Shown: positions 8,144 to 15,983 of the stretch, in pieces | How positions within the stretch are numbered: the first letter of the stretch is position 1 | Layout: every line of letters begins with the position of its first letter | NCBI GenBank assembly: GCA_025450035.1 | Contig: JANWIF010000089.1 | Span: 1 to 57,413, forward strand | DNA length: 57,413 nt | Direction of reading: 5' to 3' | From: Gemmatimonadaceae bacterium | GTDB taxonomy: Bacteria; Gemmatimonadota; Gemmatimonadetes; Gemmatimonadales; Gemmatimonadaceae | Notes under the pieces: generated by a model | Seen by the model: only the letters and a program-made list of their open reading frames with translations | Told to the model about the DNA's origin: nothing | Databases searched by the model: none | Position numbers and translations under genes: made by a program

Positions 8144-10111
8144 ATGAAGAGCCTCGACCGTGTTCGCGCGCTGACGCTCCCCGCGTGCCTGCTCGCTGCC
8201 CCGTGGATTTTCGTCCAACACGCGGCCGCACAGACGCCGACCCTACCGAGCGAAACGCCGGCCAAGTTCGCTCCAGCCACGGCCAGCTTCGACTACGTTC
8301 GCCGCGACGTCATGATCCCCATGCGCGACGGCGTCAAGCTTCATACGGTGATCCTGGTGCCCATAGGCGCGCACCGCGCGCCCATCCTGCTCACACGCAC
8401 ACCATACGATGCCACCGCCACCACCTCATACGCACAGAGCGCACACCTCGCGCCAATGCTCAACGGCTACGACAACGCACTCGACGTGATCATTCCCGGC
8501 GGCTACATCCGCGTCGTGCAGGACATCCGCGGCAAGTACGGGTCGGAGGGGGATTATGTGATGAACCGTCCGCTGATCGGTCCGCTCAACCCGACGAAAG
8601 TCGATGAGTCCACCGACACGTATGATACTATCGACTGGCTGGTGAAACACATCCCCGAGACTAACGGAAGCGTCGGAGAACTCGGCATCTCCTACGACGG
8701 ATTCGAGCCGTTGATGGCGCTGGTCAACCCGCACCCGGCGCTCAAAGTCTCCGTCCCCATGAACCCGATGGTGGACGGCTGGATGGGCGATGACTGGTTC
8801 CACTACGGCGCCTTCCGCGAACAGAATATGCCCTACATTCTCGAGCAGGAAGCCACCCGCGACAACTCGGCCAAGTGGTGGACCGACCACTTCGACGACT
8901 ATGACGTCTATATGGAAGCGGGTTCAGCAGGCGAGCTCGGCAAACTGCACGGCCTCGAACAAGTCGGCTTCTGGAACAAACTCCTGGCGCACCCGAGTTA
9001 CGACTCCTGGTGGAGCCAGCAGGCCATGGACAAGGTGCTTGCCAATCAGCCGCTCAAAATCCCCGTGATGCTGGTCGCCAGCCTCTGGGACCAGGAAGAC
9101 ATCTACGGCGCCATCGCGGTCTACGCAGCCATCAAACCCAAGGACGTGGATCACGACAAGGTGTTCCTCGTCATCGGACCCTGGCATCATGGACAGGAAA
9201 TCGAAGATGGTAGTGCGTTAGGCGCGATTGACTTCAACAGCAACACTTCGCGCTACTTTCAACGGAATATTCTGGGACCCTTCCTCGCCCACTATCTGAA
9301 GGATGGCGCTCCAGCGGATGACGTGGCGCCCGTCAACGCGTTCGTCACCGGAGAGAATGCATGGGAGCGCCTGAGCACGTGGCCCTCCGGCTGCGCCAGC
9401 GGATGCCCCATTCACCCCACGCCCCTCTACCTGGAGCCCTCGCACACCCTCGGCCTAACTGCGCCGGTATCCGGACAGACGGCGTACGACGAGTATACGT
9501 CCGACCCATCCAAACCGGTGCCGTATCGCAGCCGCCCCAGCCAACCCGTTGGGTATGCCCCTCCCCTCACCTGGGTCCAATGGCTGGTGGACGATCAACG
9601 CGAAGCCTCTGGACGCACCGATGTGCTGGCCTACCAGTCACCCGTCCTCACCGAACCGGTGAAGATCAGCGGACAACCGGTCGCCAACCTCATTGCCTCC
9701 ACCAGCGGCACGGACGCCGACTGGGTGGTCAAACTGATCGACGTCTACCCCGACGAAGTGGGCGGCGCGCCGAACATGGGCGGCTACCAGCTCGCGGTCT
9801 CGATGGACATTTTCCGCGGACGGTATCGCGAGAGCTTCGCCGACCCAAAGGCCATCACGCCTAACGAGCCGCTGCTCTACCGCTTTGCCCTGCCCACGGC
9901 CAACCACGTGTTTCTGCCGGGCCACCGCATCATGGTGCAAATCCAGTCGAGCTGGTTCCCGCTCTACGATCGCAACCCGCAGACGTTCGTGCCCAACATC
10001 TTCTGGGCCAAGCCGGCCGACTACAAGAAGGCCGAGCAGCGGATTTTCCACGAGCCCAGCCACGCCAGCTTCGTCGAACTGCCGTTGGTCACGATGGAGC
10101 GACGGCAGTGA
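8144..10111 (+). CDS. Exported alpha-amino-acid ester hydrolase-like acylase (CocE/NonD, S15 family)
   Basis: Serine hydrolase of 655 residues with a signal peptide ending near HAAAQ (residue 30). GGAG at 8131-8134 supports the ATG at 8144. Order: alpha/beta-hydrolase (about 45-370) with helical cap, then a C-terminal jelly-roll (about 430-650). The nucleophile is Ser183 in GISYDGF. D316 of WDQED and H348 of GPWHHGQ complete the triad. E318 and D319 of the same WDQED motif match the carboxylate cluster that binds the amino group in alpha-amino-acid ester hydrolases, enzymes that make and split ampicillin- and cephalexin-type beta-lactams. The physiological substrate is likely an amino-acid ester or small peptide. 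Confidence 0.87.
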   Translation: MKSLDRVRALTLPACLLAAPWIFVQHAAAQTPTLPSETPAKFAPATASFDYVRRDVMIPMRDGVKLHTVILVPIGAHRAPILLTRTPYDATATTSYAQSAHLAPMLNGYDNALDVIIPGGYIRVVQDIRGKYGSEGDYVMNRPLIGPLNPTKVDESTDTYDTIDWLVKHIPETNGSVGELGISYDGFEPLMALVNPHPALKVSVPMNPMVDGWMGDDWFHYGAFREQNMPYILEQEATRDNSAKWWTDHFDDYDVYMEAGSAGELGKLHGLEQVGFWNKLLAHPSYDSWWSQQAMDKVLANQPLKIPVMLVASLWDQEDIYGAIAVYAAIKPKDVDHDKVFLVIGPWHHGQEIEDGSALGAIDFNSNTSRYFQRNILGPFLAHYLKDGAPADDVAPVNAFVTGENAWERLSTWPSGCASGCPIHPTPLYLEPSHTLGLTAPVSGQTAYDEYTSDPSKPVPYRSRPSQPVGYAPPLTWVQWLVDDQREASGRTDVLAYQSPVLTEPVKISGQPVANLIASTSGTDADWVVKLIDVYPDEVGGAPNMGGYQLAVSMDIFRGRYRESFADPKAITPNEPLLYRFALPTANHVFLPGHRIMVQIQSSWFPLYDRNPQTFVPNIFWAKPADYKKAEQRIFHEPSHASFVELPLVTMERRQ

Positions 10112-11021
10112 AAATCTCGCAGTCGGCGCCGTCGCCCACCGCTTGGCAGATCGTAAAGTAGATGGTGCCGTCGCGACTCCACTGCGGTGCCGTGCCGCGC
10201 CCCGTCGTGCGCGCCACCAGTCGGACATCCGTCCCGTCAGCACGCATGACGAAAATCTGATACGGACCGTTCCGGTTCGAGGCAAAGGCGAGTCGAGTGC
10301 CGTCGGGCGACCACGCGGGCCAGCCATCGAACGCCGGATGGTTCGTGAGGTTGCGCGCGTTACGCCCATCACTGTCCGCGACGAATACTTCGGAGTTCAT
10401 CCTTCCCAGCATCCGCCGAAACGCAATGAATCGCCCATCGGGCGAGAACACCGGATATGTGTTGATGCCGCCCGTGATCAGCACGCGACGCTCCCCCGTC
10501 GCCAAATCGATGATTTTGATGTCGGCATCGTTCTTCTTCGGCGGAGCAAGGTCGTCGTCCGTGCAGTAGGAAATGCGCCGGCTGTCAGCAGTCCAACTCG
10601 GATGGATCGCCCGCTCGCTGGCTGGCGTCAGAAGCTCCATCCCGCCGCCCGCTGCGGGCATTCGCGCAATGCGCTCGTCGCGGGATGTCAAATACACGAA
10701 CGCAATGGTCTGCCCATCGGGCGACCACGCGGGATCCTCATGGTCGACTGTATCGCGCGTCAACTGCTGAGCCACATGTCCGTCGATCGACCGGATAAAC
10801 AACTGTTCTCGGCCGGCGACAACACTGATGTACACCATAAGGCGGCCGTCGGGAGAAAGCGATGGATCGTAGTTCTGCGCGTGCGTGAACTCGCGCGCTT
10901 GGGCGAGCGGGGTGCCCTGACCATACACCGCGCCCGACACCACCAGGCAGAGCAGCGCCGTGGCGGCGCATCCGCGGGCGAACCAACGCAACTCGGAGCC
11001 TCGCGGCCGGCCATATCGCAT
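10089..11021 (-). CDS. Exported TolB-like WD40/PD40 beta-propeller protein
   Basis: 310 residues. The ATG at 11021 places a transmembrane or signal segment (ATALLCLVVSGAVYGQG) near the N-terminus. Repeating blades carry the PD40 signature: LSPDGRLMVYIS, WSPDGQTIAFVY, FSPDGRFIAFRR, WSPDGTRLAFASNRNG. The family resembles the TolB propeller but there is no TolB N-terminal domain or tol operon here, so it is probably a stand-alone periplasmic binding or sensor protein. Its last 23 bases overlap the 3' end of the convergent hydrolase gene. Confidence 0.85.
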   Translation of the reverse strand: MRYGRPRGSELRWFARGCAATALLCLVVSGAVYGQGTPLAQAREFTHAQNYDPSLSPDGRLMVYISVVAGREQLFIRSIDGHVAQQLTRDTVDHEDPAWSPDGQTIAFVYLTSRDERIARMPAAGGGMELLTPASERAIHPSWTADSRRISYCTDDDLAPPKKNDADIKIIDLATGERRVLITGGINTYPVFSPDGRFIAFRRMLGRMNSEVFVADSDGRNARNLTNHPAFDGWPAWSPDGTRLAFASNRNGPYQIFVMRADGTDVRLVARTTGRGTAPQWSRDGTIYFTICQAVGDGADCEIFTAVAPS

Positions 11022-11106
11022 AAAGGATACTGATTCCTCCCCCAGGCGAACGCAACGCTGTGCGCTGAAGGTTGAGGTCGTTTTTCGGCGCATCCAATAG
11101 ATCTTA

Positions 11107-11119
11107 CCTACCAGGTAGG
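11107..11119. promoter_or_regulatory. 13-base palindrome, probable repressor operator
   Basis: CCTACC-A-GGTAGG is a perfect inverted repeat, with further symmetrical T/A pairs just outside it. It lies 86 bases upstream of the beta-propeller gene (minus strand) and about 150 bases upstream of the ADOP relic (plus strand), the position expected for a TetR- or PadR-type operator. No regulator gene is adjacent. Confidence 0.45.
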
Positions 11120-11264
11120 CAACATCTATCGGATGCTCGTCCAGAGGGATGCCTGACCGCGCGCTCCGACTCGAGAGCGCCCAGATCGAAACGGCGGCGG
11201 CCACTGCCCCGTACTGACGCTGAGTCGCGCCTCGCTCCCCCGCCCCCAGCCCGAGGATGCTCGC

Positions 11265-11834
11265 GTGCAGACCCTCCTGCAGGACTTCCGGTACGCCTTC
11301 CGCACGCTCCGGAAGACGCCGGGCGTCACCTTCGCCGCCGCCCTCGCCCTGACGCTCGGCATTGGCCTAACGACTGCCGCGTTCAGCATCGTGTACGGCG
11401 TGCTGATGCGCGGGCTGCCGTACCCGGGCGCCGACCGCGTGGCGGTCGTCTTTGGCGTGATGTTCACCATCTTCGGCGCCGTCGCCCTCATTTTAGGCGC
11501 CGTAGGCTTGTACGCCGTCATGTCGTTCTCGGTGAGTCGCCGCACACGCGAGGTCGGCATCCGCATGGCCCTTGGCGCACGCGGCCGCACCGTCGCGGGC
11601 ATGATACTTGGCAAGGGCCTCGTCCAGCTCGCTATCGGCGTCAGCCTGGGTCTCCTGCTCGCAACGGGAATCTCGCACCTGCTCGGCGCCGTGCTGTTCG
11701 ACGTCAAGCCGCGCGATCCGTTCGTGTTCGGCGCGGTCGCGGCCGCGCTCGTGACCACGGGCATCCTCGCGTGCGTCGTTCCGGCGATGCGGGCGGTGCG
11801 CGTCGACCCGCTGGTGGCGTTGCGTAACGACTGA
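11265..11834 (+). pseudogene. Internally deleted ADOP/MacB-like ABC permease
   Basis: A 189-codon open frame (GTG start) made of the first 60 or so residues of an ADOP permease (DFRYAFRTLRKTPGVTFAAALALTLGIG, LMRGLPYPGADRVAVV) joined directly to the C-terminal FtsX domain (GLYAVMSFSVSRRTREVGIRMALGARGRTV, ending VRVDPLVALRND). Full-length relatives, including the neighbour at 11858-14395, have about 800-850 residues, so the periplasmic MacB_PCD domain and the middle helices are missing. The frame is intact, so the deletion was in frame or a short product is still made. Probably a decayed paralogue of its convergent neighbour. Confidence 0.75.
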
Positions 11835-11857
11835 GCCCGGGCGCTTCGGCGATCCGC

Positions 11858-14395
11858 TTATTCCGCCCTGATCGCGATCGTCGGATCCGTTCTCGCCGCG
11901 CGCCGAGCGGGCCCGTAAATCGCCGCGACCGCCACCGCGGCGAGGACGATCGTGACGATCGCGAACGTCGCCGGATCGGTGGCCGTGGTGTCGAACAGCA
12001 TCGCCCGAATCAACCGCGTCGACGCCACCGCCCCCGCCAGTCCGGCGGCCGCGCCTAAAACCACGAACGTCACGCCATCGCGCAATACCAGCGCCACCAC
12101 GCGTCGCTCCGACGCCCCCAGGGCGATGCGGACGCCGATCTCCCGCGTGCGCTGCGTCACGCTGTACGCCGAGATGCCGTACAAGCCGATGGCGGCGAGC
12201 AGGAGGGCACCGGCGGCGAAGCCGCTGAGTACCGCCGTCATCAGCCGTCGTTGGGCATCGATCGCCGCGGCGCCCGCGCGCATCACGCCGGGATCGCCTC
12301 GAAACTCGATCGCCGGATCGGTGCTCCGTACGGCGGCAGTCACAGCGCCCAACAGGCGCTCAGCGTTAGGCGCACGCACGACGAAATTCATCCACGGCCA
12401 GACCTCGAGCGTGTACGGGAGAAACACCTCTGCGCTGGCGTCCGCGGCGGCCCCGAACTGGCGGACATCGGCGGTCACACCCACCACGGGGAGCGTGATC
12501 GGCTGGCCGACGTCGGTGCGCGCTTGCGACTGGCGACGCACGGTAATGCGTTGGCCGATGGGACTCGACCCGGGCCACATCATCCGCGCCAGCTTCTCAT
12601 TGATCACGAATCCGCCGGCCATCGGCGTGCGCATGTCGTCATCGGTGAACCATCGGCCGGTCACCATCGAGATGCGCATGGTCCGAAGGTAATCCGTGGA
12701 CACGGGATGATACACTGCCTGCACGAGGGGTTGGCCCGTTGCGGGCTCATCGGCTCGCTCCACGCTTGTCGATAGCAGCGCGCCACCGGCCGCGGCGGCA
12801 AATTGGACGCTCGGCACCGCATGCACGGCGTCCAGTATCCGCGCGTACAGCGCAGCCGCAGCCGCCGGAGTATCGTACGCATGCGCAGGCGGGGCGACCG
12901 TGAACTGGATGACGTTGGTGGGGTCGTAGCCTAACGGTACAGACACCAATCGTCGAAAGCTCTGGATGAGCAGCCCCGCGCCGATCAGCAGCGTGAGCGC
13001 GAGAGCGAACTGTACCGACACGAGGAGGTTGCGCACCCGTCGTTCGCGCGTCCCGCCGACGGCGGCGGTGCTGCCGCTCCGAATGCGCCGCATCAGCGGT
13101 CCGCCGGTTGCCTGCAACGCCGGCGCGAGGCCTACCAACAGCGCGGTGACGCACGACGCGGCAAGCGCAAATATCGCCGTGCGCCCGTCCACCGACAGCT
13201 GCGCAGAGAACGGAAGTTGGGCGTCCATCGTATGCCGAACGAAGCCGACGAGCGCGAAGGCAAGCGCCACGCCGAGCGAGCCCGCGATTCCAGCGATCAG
13301 CAGCGCTTCCATGAGCAGCTGGCGCACGAGCCGCCACCGGCCGGCACCGAGTGCGGTGCGCACGGCCAGCTCCCTGCCGCGCGCGCTCCCGCGCACCAGA
13401 AAGAGATTGGCGACATTGGCGCAGGCGAGCAGCAGCACGAGCGCGATGGCTGCGGCGATGAGCAGCAGCGCGGACGCGAGGCCGCCGAACATCTCGCTGC
13501 TCACCGGTTGCAGCGCCACGGACGTCCAGTGCTGCTGGTCCGCCGGGAACGCCGCGGCGAGCCGCTGCTCGATGGTGCGCATGACCGCCGCCGCGTGCGT
13601 GGAATCGACGCCCCCCCCCCCCCCACCCCCCGCACGCACGCGAATCACCGTGCGGCTATCGACGTGCAGCTCGCGACGCGCGAGCACCCCGGGATGCGCG
13701 GCGTCAAAGGCGGTGATCGGCTCCCACAGACGCGTCGGGATCCAGGCGTCGCCGCCGAAATTCGGGTAGGCGAATGCCCGCGGCATGACGCCTACAATCG
13801 TCGTTGGCACACCGTCCATGTCCACGACTCTGCCGAGCGTGGCCCGATCGCCGCCAAACCGCTGCATGAACAGGTCGTACGAGATCACCGCCACGTTGGA
13901 CGCGCCCGACCGTTCCTCATCAGGCAGGAAGGTCCTGCCTAACAGAGGTGGCGTTCCCATGAGGTCGAAAAATCCGGGTGAGACGAACGCGCCGATCTGC
14001 CGAACCTCCTCGTGATGGCCGGGGAGATGCACCTGGTCGCCGCGCACGAACGCCATTCCCTCGATAACGGCCGGTATCGAAGCATTCTGCGCCTGCCAGT
14101 CGTTGAACGTAGGGTACGAGGGCGTGCGAAGACTGCCGTCATCGCTACGCTCGTAGATCGTCCACAACCGATTCGCATCGCGATACGGGAGTCCGCGCAG
14201 CATGATCGTATCCACGACGCTGAACGCCGCCGTGGTGCTCCCGACGCCGAGCGCTAGCGTGACCACCGCGATGATCGTGAATCCGGGCGAACGACGCAGC
14301 GTGCGCACCGCGTACTGCACATCGCGGGCGAGACCCTCGATCAACGCGTGCCGGCGGCCCCGTGGAGACGTCGCCTCCGGATCGTCTGTCGGCAA
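11858..14395 (-). CDS. ADOP-family duplicated FtsX/MacB-like ABC permease
   Basis: 845-residue inner-membrane permease with the duplicated arrangement: helix 1 (IIAVVTLALGVGSTTAAFSV), MacB periplasmic domain, three helices (about 310-440), a second periplasmic domain, then three C-terminal helices ending in the FtsX motif TQRTREIGVRIALGASERRV. The start is TTG at 14395, backed by GGGAG seven bases upstream. Such permeases usually occur without an ATPase and have no proven substrate. A poly-Gly stretch in the first periplasmic domain is encoded by a C14 tract on the plus strand (13611-13624). Confidence 0.9.
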   Translation of the reverse strand: MPTDDPEATSPRGRRHALIEGLARDVQYAVRTLRRSPGFTIIAVVTLALGVGSTTAAFSVVDTIMLRGLPYRDANRLWTIYERSDDGSLRTPSYPTFNDWQAQNASIPAVIEGMAFVRGDQVHLPGHHEEVRQIGAFVSPGFFDLMGTPPLLGRTFLPDEERSGASNVAVISYDLFMQRFGGDRATLGRVVDMDGVPTTIVGVMPRAFAYPNFGGDAWIPTRLWEPITAFDAAHPGVLARRELHVDSRTVIRVRAGGGGGGGVDSTHAAAVMRTIEQRLAAAFPADQQHWTSVALQPVSSEMFGGLASALLLIAAAIALVLLLACANVANLFLVRGSARGRELAVRTALGAGRWRLVRQLLMEALLIAGIAGSLGVALAFALVGFVRHTMDAQLPFSAQLSVDGRTAIFALAASCVTALLVGLAPALQATGGPLMRRIRSGSTAAVGGTRERRVRNLLVSVQFALALTLLIGAGLLIQSFRRLVSVPLGYDPTNVIQFTVAPPAHAYDTPAAAAALYARILDAVHAVPSVQFAAAAGGALLSTSVERADEPATGQPLVQAVYHPVSTDYLRTMRISMVTGRWFTDDDMRTPMAGGFVINEKLARMMWPGSSPIGQRITVRRQSQARTDVGQPITLPVVGVTADVRQFGAAADASAEVFLPYTLEVWPWMNFVVRAPNAERLLGAVTAAVRSTDPAIEFRGDPGVMRAGAAAIDAQRRLMTAVLSGFAAGALLLAAIGLYGISAYSVTQRTREIGVRIALGASERRVVALVLRDGVTFVVLGAAAGLAGAVASTRLIRAMLFDTTATDPATFAIVTIVLAAVAVAAIYGPARRAARTDPTIAIRAE
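13611..13631. repeat. Homopolymer C14-A-C6 inside the ADOP permease gene
   Basis: On the plus strand 14 C, one A and 6 C; read on the coding strand it gives seven Gly in the periplasmic domain. A run this long is prone to slipped-strand mispairing. The gene is in frame at length 14. Confidence 0.9.
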
Positions 14396-14495
14396 CGCAA
14401 ACTCCCGGATGGTGAGATACCGAAAATAACTCGGCGACGCGTGTCCAGGTCACACTCCCACCGCGGCGCCCGGGGCGGGGCGACTCCGTGCAGAG

Positions 14496-14993
14496 TCACG
14501 GCGGCGGCACGCGCAACCGAACGGCAGTGACGTCTCGTACCCACCGAGCCGGTCGCAAGTCGCCGTCGGCCACCACCCGCCACGGTCCAACCGGTGCCGT
14601 AATTGGTTGGCCATTCACACTGTGCGCTAGCACGGTGCGACGCGAAGTGAATTCCGGGCTCAGCTCGGCGATTGCATACACCACGCGATAGTGATCCCTG
14701 GCGTCGATGACCACGTACTGCGCGAGCGCCGCACCGCGCAGACCTTCGACCTTGGCCCCCGCGTGCGCGAGGATCGCGGCGAGCGTCGGACCGACAAATG
14801 TCTCCTCCGGTCCACCGTGCTCGCGGGCACGCACCGTATCTTGGGGCAGAGCGGCGAGATCCGCCGCTGAGACTGTGTGTTCGACTCCCCCCACCTCGAC
14901 GACGATCGAGTTCGCTGAATCTTGCGCCGCGAGCAGCGCCGGCCCAACGGCGACCGCGACAATCAAGAATACGATGTGAAACATTCGTTGCAT
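14496..14993 (-). CDS. Small exported protein with the sulfite-oxidase-type molybdopterin fold
   Basis: 165 residues: a signal peptide (HIVFLIVAVAVGPALLAAQ) then a single Oxidored_molyb-like domain. Recognisable parts are VSAADLAALPQDTVRAREHGG, TFVGPTLAAILAHAGA, YVVIDARDHYRVVYAIAEL and the closing GPWRVVADGDLRPARWVRDV. It is much shorter than catalytic family members (250 or more residues), and the Cys that binds molybdenum in sulfite oxidases is not evident, so it may bind no cofactor. Monocistronic; a GTTAGGC copy lies just upstream at 15009. Confidence 0.75.
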   Translation of the reverse strand: MQRMFHIVFLIVAVAVGPALLAAQDSANSIVVEVGGVEHTVSAADLAALPQDTVRAREHGGPEETFVGPTLAAILAHAGAKVEGLRGAALAQYVVIDARDHYRVVYAIAELSPEFTSRRTVLAHSVNGQPITAPVGPWRVVADGDLRPARWVRDVTAVRLRVPPP

Positions 14994-15028
14994 TGCGGAC
15001 CTCTCATCGTTAGGCGTCGACCCCTTCC

Positions 15029-15973
15029 CTACTCCTCCGGCGCTCCGCCGGTCCGCGCCACCTGGTCCGCGCGAATCTTCGCCGAGTCGAAGCGGCGAGC
15101 ACCGGCGAGCATCTTATCGATGGTTTCGTCGAAGTCGGCCGTGGGCTTCCGCTGAAAGCGGAGCGGGTTGATTCGCGCCACCACGAACGCGCGCAGATAC
15201 GGGCTCTGGAACCCGCGCGCCTTGAGCTCGGCCACAGCAGCGCTCACCGCATCGTTCAGCTCGAGGAGTTTCGCCGCTCGCTCGCGGCGCACCTCGAGCG
15301 CCCGCGGCAGCTTCATGGCCAGGAACTTGTCGCATCGCTTGAGTACCGGGTGATAGGCACCGCCGGCAAAGCGTCCGTTTTCCTGGTAGCACAGGCCGAG
15401 CGTGACCAGCGCGGCCTCCTCGAATTCCACGGCGAACTCGCGTTCCGGGCGGTCGTCCAACAGCGATAGCGCCTGGGCCAGCCGGGCCACCTCGAGCGCG
15501 CGCTCGCGCAGATTGTGCGCCTTCTCGGTGTTCAGCAATAGGATGCGGTGCGCGACCTCGGGCTCGGGCACAACGAGCGCGACGATCGACTTGGCGCCGA
15601 GCTGGCGCATCGCGCCTAACCGGTGATAGCCGTTCGGCGTCCAGTACATTCCATCGGCCGCGGGGACGGCGGTGACGGGGTCGACGAACCGGTCGAGTGT
15701 GTCGATGGCATCGGCGAGCCGGCCGACGTGCGCCTCCGACAGGTCGCGCTGAAATGGCGTGGGCTCCACGCGATCGAGCGGCAAGGCGGCCAGAATCTGC
15801 CAATGGCTGCCCAACGGGTCGCGATACACGCCGAGCACCGATCCGCCATCGATGGCGATCCGCTCCGCCAGCGCGTCGACCGAAGCCGGGTGGGCCGCGG
15901 TGCCCAGCCGCCGGGCATCGAGTCCGCGCGACTGCGCGGGAACCTCCGCGCGCTTGCGTTTGGCTCGCGGCAT
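15029..15973 (-). CDS. Orphan ParB-like nuclease/CTPase-domain protein
   Basis: 314 residues. The ParB N-terminal core is present: LDRVEPTPFQRDLSEAHVGRLADAI, GYHRLGAMRQLGAKSIVALVV (equivalent to the GERRxRA nucleotide-binding motif) and LLLNTEKAHNLRERALEVARLAQAL. There is no ParB helix-turn-helix or dimerisation tail that I can recognise, no parA partner, and no parS-like site nearby, so a role in chromosome segregation is unlikely. It follows the amidohydrolase gene by 10 bases on the same strand. The biochemical role is unknown. Confidence 0.72.
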   Translation of the reverse strand: MPRAKRKRAEVPAQSRGLDARRLGTAAHPASVDALAERIAIDGGSVLGVYRDPLGSHWQILAALPLDRVEPTPFQRDLSEAHVGRLADAIDTLDRFVDPVTAVPAADGMYWTPNGYHRLGAMRQLGAKSIVALVVPEPEVAHRILLLNTEKAHNLRERALEVARLAQALSLLDDRPEREFAVEFEEAALVTLGLCYQENGRFAGGAYHPVLKRCDKFLAMKLPRALEVRRERAAKLLELNDAVSAAVAELKARGFQSPYLRAFVVARINPLRFQRKPTADFDETIDKMLAGARRFDSAKIRADQVARTGGAPEE

Positions 15974-15983
15974 GGCGCCCTCC

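Noticed and set aside
15029-15973. The ParB-like gene as a marker of a replication origin or plasmid partition locus
   Set aside because: No parA, dnaA, repA, parS-like palindromes or iterons are nearby, and the protein lacks the ParB DNA-binding domain.
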